Source of the DNA: Thiohalocapsa sp964524185
Lineage (GTDB): Bacteria; Pseudomonadota; Gammaproteobacteria; Chromatiales; Chromatiaceae
Length of the DNA: 28,254 nt
NCBI GenBank assembly: GCA_964524185.1
Contig: CAZGCI010000050.1
Location: 1-28,254, forward strand
Direction of reading: 5' to 3'
The notes below the pieces were generated by a model. It made no database searches, was not told the origin of the DNA, and saw only the letters and a program-made list of their open reading frames with translations. Positions 24,301 through 28,254 of the stretch are shown here, piece after piece. Position 1 is the stretch's first letter. The number at the start of each line of letters is the position of its first letter. The position numbers and the translations under genes were made by a program.

Positions 24301-27300
24301 TTACCGCCGCGGCCCGGCGCAGGTGATGGCGTTGGGGTCGCGGCCGGTGCCGCTGGGGCGGAAGCGGGCCGGCGCCAGGGCATCGTAGTCGGCCTCGAAG
24401 CCGGCGGCGATGAGGGTCTCGCGCAGCGGAGATTCGAGTGCCGGCTGGCCGTCGACATACTGGATCATCAGGCGCTTGCGACCGGACGGCAGACGATGCA
24501 GCGCCGCGGCGGCGAGCAGCAGTTCGCGGCCGGTGTCGGTGCGGCTGGTCGGGAAGCTCAGCAGCTGGCGGGCATTGGCACCGAGATAGAGCACAGGCTT
24601 GCCGGCGACCAGGATCAGCCAGGCGCCGGCGACCCGCTTGGGACTCTGCTTGGCGACGCCATTGCCGCGCACAGGCTCGGACGCGCCGGGCGGAGCGGCG
24701 TCCCCAGTGCGGCCCACCTTGGCCGCACGGGGTCGGCTGCCATCACCGGCGTGCGTCGCGCCCCTATCGGACTGGCCGTCGGACCCCGCGCTCGCGCTCT
24801 CCGGCCAGTCCAACAGCGCACCATAGGGGTTGGCGGGGTCCGCGGCGGGCAGAATGCGGACGTCGTCCTCGGTGTAGCCGTCCATGGGCTGCTCCTCCTC
24901 ACGAGCCGCGCGCAGGCGCTCGACGGCGCCGGGGAGCGCGAACTGGGCGCCGGACAGGCCCTCCACAAAGTGCCCGCGGCGCACCTGGCCGCCCTCCTCC
25001 AGCTCCTTCAGCACCCGATACAGGGGGCCGAAGCCGCCGGGTAGCGCCTCCGCGGCAACCGCCTCGCGGCTGACGACGCCGTAGCGCTCCAGCAGCAGGC
25101 GGGCGGTCAGCAAGGTTCGCTCCGTATCGCTGATGGTCCCCCCCAGCGTGAGTTCAGCGACCAGGGACCAGCGACCGCCAGCGAGCCCGCCACCGGCGAC
25201 ACCCACACGCCCCAAGCCCCCCGGCAGCCCCGCACGGGCGCTGCGACGGCCGCGGTGCGCACCAGCCCTGCCCGCGGCGCCCGCGGCCTTGCCCCTGCCG
25301 CCCGCCAGCGCCCGCAGCGGCGCGAAGGTGTCGTTGGTGATGAGCCCGTCCCAGACCAGATCCCAAAGCGCCGCATCGAACGCCTCCCGACCCGCAGCCG
25401 CACCGACGCCGGCCTGCGCGATCACCGGCTCCGCCGCCCGTTGCAGGTCCATCAAGAAGCAGGCCCCGCGGCGCTCGAGCTGTGCCAGCAGGGCCTCCCG
25501 CAGCGCGGCCGGGAGGTCGTCGCCCACCGACGGCAGCGCCGCAGAGCGGACAACATTAACCCCGCCGGCAGCCTCCACCCGAGCCCCGAGCGCCTCGCCG
25601 CTCGCCACGCCTAAAGGCACATGCTCGCGCCGATAGACCACAACCTTGCCGTCCTTCGGCCCCGCCGCGCCGCGGCCAAGCCAGACGATCTGGCCGGTGG
25701 CGGCGAGCATGTCCAGGTCCTCGGACTGGTAGCCGGGGACGCGCGCCGGCAGCAGCACGCGGTCTAGCTGGGTCCAGCTGACGCTCAGCCCCTCCAATTG
25801 CTGCAGGGCCTCCAGCAGGCGCTCGCGACTGTTGCGGGCCTGCCGCGTGCCGGCGGCGCCGATGCCGTGCCAGTCCGGCAGGAAGCGGCCCAGGGTCGCA
25901 CCGTCCACCGGCGCCACCTCGTCGCGGGCGCGGGCCAGGGTGCGGCGGCGCAGCCGGCGCATGATCTCCGCGTCGCACCATTCGGGCTCAGTACCGAGCG
26001 GGCGAATCTCGCCGTGCACCAGCTCGCCTCGGGTCTCCAGGAGCTTCAGCACCGGCTCCAGCTGCGCCACCGGCAGGCCAAGGCGACGCGCGAGCTGCGG
26101 CGTAGGAAAGGGGCCGTGGGTGCGCGCGTAGCGACGGATGAGCTGCTCTAGCGGCGCCTCGGTGGGCGCGATGAAGGCCTCCGGCAGCCCCGGCGGTGGC
26201 ACGCAGCCCAGCGCATCGCGGTACAGCCCGGCGTCCTCGGCGGCGATCCAGCGTCGCTCCCCGGCAACGGGCAGCTCCACCGCCCGGCGCTGCCGAGCAA
26301 GCTCCGCAAGCCAGGTCTGCGCCAGGGCAGCCGCGCCGTCAGCACCGCCGGCCTGCTCCAAGTCGAAATCGAAATTGGGATCGGCACCGAGATCGGTATC
26401 GACGCCACGCGCAGAGCCCGCGTCTACCCCAGCAACCCCGGCAGTCGACCGCGCCACGATCTCCGGCTCGGTCAGATCGCCCAGCCGCCGCAACAGGTCA
26501 TGCACCTCGTTGGCGTCCCGCGCGCGCCGCTCCGGCGTCAGGTGCAGAAGCTCCGCCTCCAGCTCTTCCAGCACCCGCGGGTCCAGCAGCTCGCGCAGCT
26601 CCGCCTGACCCAGCAGCTCGGCCAGCAGACCGCGGTCCAGCGTCAGGGCCTGGGCGCGGCGCTCGGCGATGGGGGCATCCTGCTCATAGATGTACGCGGC
26701 CACGTAGGCGAACACCAAGGAGCGGGCGAAGGGCGAGGCGCTCGGCGTTTCCACCTCGTGCACGCGCAGGCTGCGGGCCTGCACCGCCCGCAGCAGCGCC
26801 TTGAGGCCGACTAGGTCGAACTGGTCGCTCAGCGCCTGGCGGTAGGTCTCCAGCACCACCGGGAAGCCCGGATAGCGGCGCACCACGGCGAGTAGGTTTT
26901 GCGCCTTCAGCCGCTGCGCCCAGAGCGGCCGGCGGCCCTGGGCGGAGCGCTTCGGCAGCAGCAGGGCGCGGCCGGCGTTCTCGCGGAACAGGCTCGCGAA
27001 CAGCGCGGTGTCGGCGAGCTGCTCGGTGATACGGTCCTCGATCTCATCCGGGTGCGGCAGGAGCGCCATCAGGTCCGGCAGCTCGTCGCCGTCGGCCATG
27101 CGCAGCACGATGCCGTCGTCGGTGTACATCACCTGGATCTCGAAGCCCTCCCTGCGCTCCAGCTGCCATTGCAGGGCCATGGCCCAGGGGGCATGGATGC
27201 GCGCGCCGAAGGGGGTCAGGATGCAGATGCGCCAGTCGCCGAGCTCATCGCGAAAGCGCTCGATGACGATGGTGCGGTCATCCGGCACCTTGCCGGTGGC

Positions 27301-28071
27301 GTTCCGCTGCTCGTGGATGTAGGCGGCCAGGTTGGCGGCGGCAAAGTCGTCCAGTGGCGCCCGGTCTCTGATCCAGGCGATGGCGTCGTCTGCATCACGG
27401 CGCGCGACCTCCCGGCAGAAGGCGCCGACGGCCCGCCCCAGCTCCACCGGCCTGCCCGGGCCGTCGCCGCGCCAGAAAGGCAGCTTGCCGGGCTCACCAG
27501 GGGCCGGGGAGACGATGACCCGGTCGCGGGTGATTTCCTCCACCCGCCAGGTCGAGGCGCCGAGCAGGATGCACTCCCCGGCGCGAGTCTCGAACACCAT
27601 CTCCTCGTCCAGCTCGCCGATGCGCGGGCCTTCCGCACCCAGATGCACGGCGTAGTTGCCGCGGTCCGGGATGGTGCCGGCGTTGAGCCGCGTGATCATG
27701 GCCGCGCCCTTACGGGGGCTCAGCAGGTCATTGCTGCGATCCCAGGCGAGCAGCGGCTTGAGGTCGGCGAAGTCGCTAGACGGAAAGCGCCCTGAGAGCA
27801 TGTCCAGCACCGCCTCCAGCGCCGCGCGACTGAGCTCCCGATAGGGGCCGGCGCGGTTCACCAGGCGCTGGATCTCGGCCACCGTCCGCTCGGCGGCGAC
27901 GCAATGGGCCGCGATCTGCTGCGCCAGCACGTCCAGCGCATTACTGGGCATGCGCAAGGGCTCCAGCTCGCCTTTGAGCATGCGCCCGGCGATGACGGCG
28001 CACTCCAACAGATCGCCGCGGAACTTCGGAAAGATGCGCCCGGTGCTCACCTCGCCGACGCCGTGCCCGGC
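24301..28071 (-). CDS. Lhr-family ATP-dependent helicase, N-terminus missing
   Basis: About 1256 residues are visible; full Lhr proteins have about 1400-1550. What is present begins AGHGVGEVSTGRIFPKFRGD, the end of helicase motif VI and the start of the winged-helix part, followed by LKGELEPLRMPSNALDVLAQ, the long Lhr core domains (PFGARIHAPWAMAL, FDLVGLKALLRAV) and the C-terminal DUF (WLILVAGKPVLYLGANARQL, RKRLMIQYVDGQP). Both RecA motor domains with Walker A and DEAH-box are absent. Lhr is a 3'-5' DNA/RNA helicase of repair. The open frame runs on to 28206, but the first 45 codons read antisense to a PPC-domain sequence, so I end the supported part at 28071. Without the motor it would not be an active helicase. 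Confidence 0.88.
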   Translation of the reverse strand, partial: AGHGVGEVSTGRIFPKFRGDLLECAVIAGRMLKGELEPLRMPSNALDVLAQQIAAHCVAAERTVAEIQRLVNRAGPYRELSRAALEAVLDMLSGRFPSSDFADLKPLLAWDRSNDLLSPRKGAAMITRLNAGTIPDRGNYAVHLGAEGPRIGELDEEMVFETRAGECILLGASTWRVEEITRDRVIVSPAPGEPGKLPFWRGDGPGRPVELGRAVGAFCREVARRDADDAIAWIRDRAPLDDFAAANLAAYIHEQRNATGKVPDDRTIVIERFRDELGDWRICILTPFGARIHAPWAMALQWQLERREGFEIQVMYTDDGIVLRMADGDELPDLMALLPHPDEIEDRITEQLADTALFASLFRENAGRALLLPKRSAQGRRPLWAQRLKAQNLLAVVRRYPGFPVVLETYRQALSDQFDLVGLKALLRAVQARSLRVHEVETPSASPFARSLVFAYVAAYIYEQDAPIAERRAQALTLDRGLLAELLGQAELRELLDPRVLEELEAELLHLTPERRARDANEVHDLLRRLGDLTEPEIVARSTAGVAGVDAGSARGVDTDLGADPNFDFDLEQAGGADGAAALAQTWLAELARQRRAVELPVAGERRWIAAEDAGLYRDALGCVPPPGLPEAFIAPTEAPLEQLIRRYARTHGPFPTPQLARRLGLPVAQLEPVLKLLETRGELVHGEIRPLGTEPEWCDAEIMRRLRRRTLARARDEVAPVDGATLGRFLPDWHGIGAAGTRQARNSRERLLEALQQLEGLSVSWTQLDRVLLPARVPGYQSEDLDMLAATGQIVWLGRGAAGPKDGKVVVYRREHVPLGVASGEALGARVEAAGGVNVVRSAALPSVGDDLPAALREALLAQLERRGACFLMDLQRAAEPVIAQAGVGAAAGREAFDAALWDLVWDGLITNDTFAPLRALAGGRGKAAGAAGRAGAHRGRRSARAGLPGGLGRVGVAGGGLAGGRWSLVAELTLGGTISDTERTLLTARLLLERYGVVSREAVAAEALPGGFGPLYRVLKELEEGGQVRRGHFVEGLSGAQFALPGAVERLRAAREEEQPMDGYTEDDVRILPAADPANPYGALLDWPESASAGSDGQSDRGATHAGDGSRPRAAKVGRTGDAAPPGASEPVRGNGVAKQSPKRVAGAWLILVAGKPVLYLGANARQLLSFPTSRTDTGRELLLAAAALHRLPSGRKRLMIQYVDGQPALESPLRETLIAAGFEADYDALAPARFRPSGTGRDPNAITCAGPRR
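28045..28071. other. Junction between lhr and an unrelated sequence
   Basis: These ~27 bases read well in both ways: on the minus strand as AGHGVGEVS of Lhr and on the plus strand as AHLADAVPG of a PPC-type domain. To the left only the Lhr reading is family-like; to the right only the PPC reading is. This is what a join through a shared short sequence looks like. Confidence 0.6.
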
Positions 28072-28254
28072 TGGTTCCAGGCGGTCGTCTCGGTGCGCGA
28101 TCCGCGCGGACGCGAGCTGGCCTTCTCCGACGACTATCGTTTCGATCCCGACCCCGTGCTCTTCTACAAGATCCCGCGCGACGGCGACTACCGGATCCGC
28201 ATCCACGATTCGATCTACCGCGGCCGCGAGGACTTCGTCTACCGCATCACCGTG
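28051..28254 (+). CDS. Fragment of a PPC-domain (pre-peptidase-like) secreted protein
   Basis: 68 codons open to the right edge. The reading includes LADAVPGWFQAVVSVRDPRG, then FSDDYRFDPDPVLFYKIPRD, GDYRIRIHDSIYRGREDFVY and RITV. The pattern of an acidic DDY-x-FDPDP, LFYxIPxDGxY and DSIYRGREDFVYRI is that of bacterial pre-peptidase C-terminal (PPC) beta-sandwich domains, as found in large secreted proteins of Planctomycetes and Verrucomicrobia among others. No start codon or upstream part exists here: the frame runs straight into the lhr sequence. It therefore probably does not belong next to lhr. Confidence 0.65.

Noticed and set aside
24438..27795. Several plus-strand open frames of 150-300 codons opposite lhr
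   Set aside because: All are antisense shadows with biased Arg/Ala/Gly/Pro composition and no domain signature.
28072..28206. N-terminal 45 codons of the long minus-strand frame, starting at 28206
   Set aside because: They do not resemble Lhr and lie antisense to a well-patterned PPC domain; full Lhr would have two RecA domains here.

Overview
The window reads as a GC-rich, nitrogen-fixing gammaproteobacterium. The closest match in gene content is the Chromatiales type (purple sulfur bacteria and relatives): nifHDK, nifT, an Allochromatium-like 2[4Fe-4S] ferredoxin, nafY, a draT gene and a hisE-tatABC block. No photosynthesis or sulfur-oxidation gene lies in the window, so the placement is inference from gene content.

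Layout. (1) Positions 1-10351 hold a cell-surface polysaccharide region. It contains two GT4 glycosyltransferases (one cut by the left edge), an O-antigen ligase/polymerase-type membrane protein, an asparagine-synthase-type amidotransferase, an SGNH hydrolase, a 50-residue DUF5989 membrane protein, a PAP2 phosphatase, a cysteine-rich lipoprotein of unknown function and a GT39 glycosyltransferase. (2) Positions 10352-13330 hold dcd, a broken rlpA-like remnant, an MltD-like lytic transglycosylase and an apparently gene-free stretch with a short tandem repeat. (3) Positions 13331-16956, all on the minus strand, hold a LysR regulator, tatC (with an unusual 140-residue C-terminal tail), tatB, tatA and hisE. 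(4) Positions 17012-24180 hold the nitrogen-fixation block. draT is divergent from nifH-nifD-nifK-nifT-fdx-nafY-DUF6129. The draT/nifH gap carries a complete NifA/sigma-54 control region: a UAS TGT-N10-ACA, an IHF-like site and a -24/-12 promoter. (5) Positions 24301-28071 hold the C-terminal part of an Lhr-family helicase on the minus strand. (6) The last ~200 bases read on the plus strand as part of an unrelated PPC-type secreted-protein domain.

How the genes work together. NifA with sigma-54 would switch on nifH, D, K and the accessory genes. The ferredoxin is a candidate electron donor to NifH, and NafY handles FeMo-cofactor or apo-NifDK. DraT can inactivate NifH by ADP-ribosylating Arg101, which is present here. 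Stem-loop elements follow nifH, nifD and nifK and could set different message levels for the subunits.

Most notable items: the lhr/PPC junction at ~28045-28071, which looks like a chimeric join; CTAG-containing inverted repeats inside the nif operon; draT without draG, placed against hisE-tat; a FimV-like tail on TatC; and the rlpA remnant. I did not find a convincing wholly new system. No tRNA, rRNA, CRISPR array or intact mobile element was seen.
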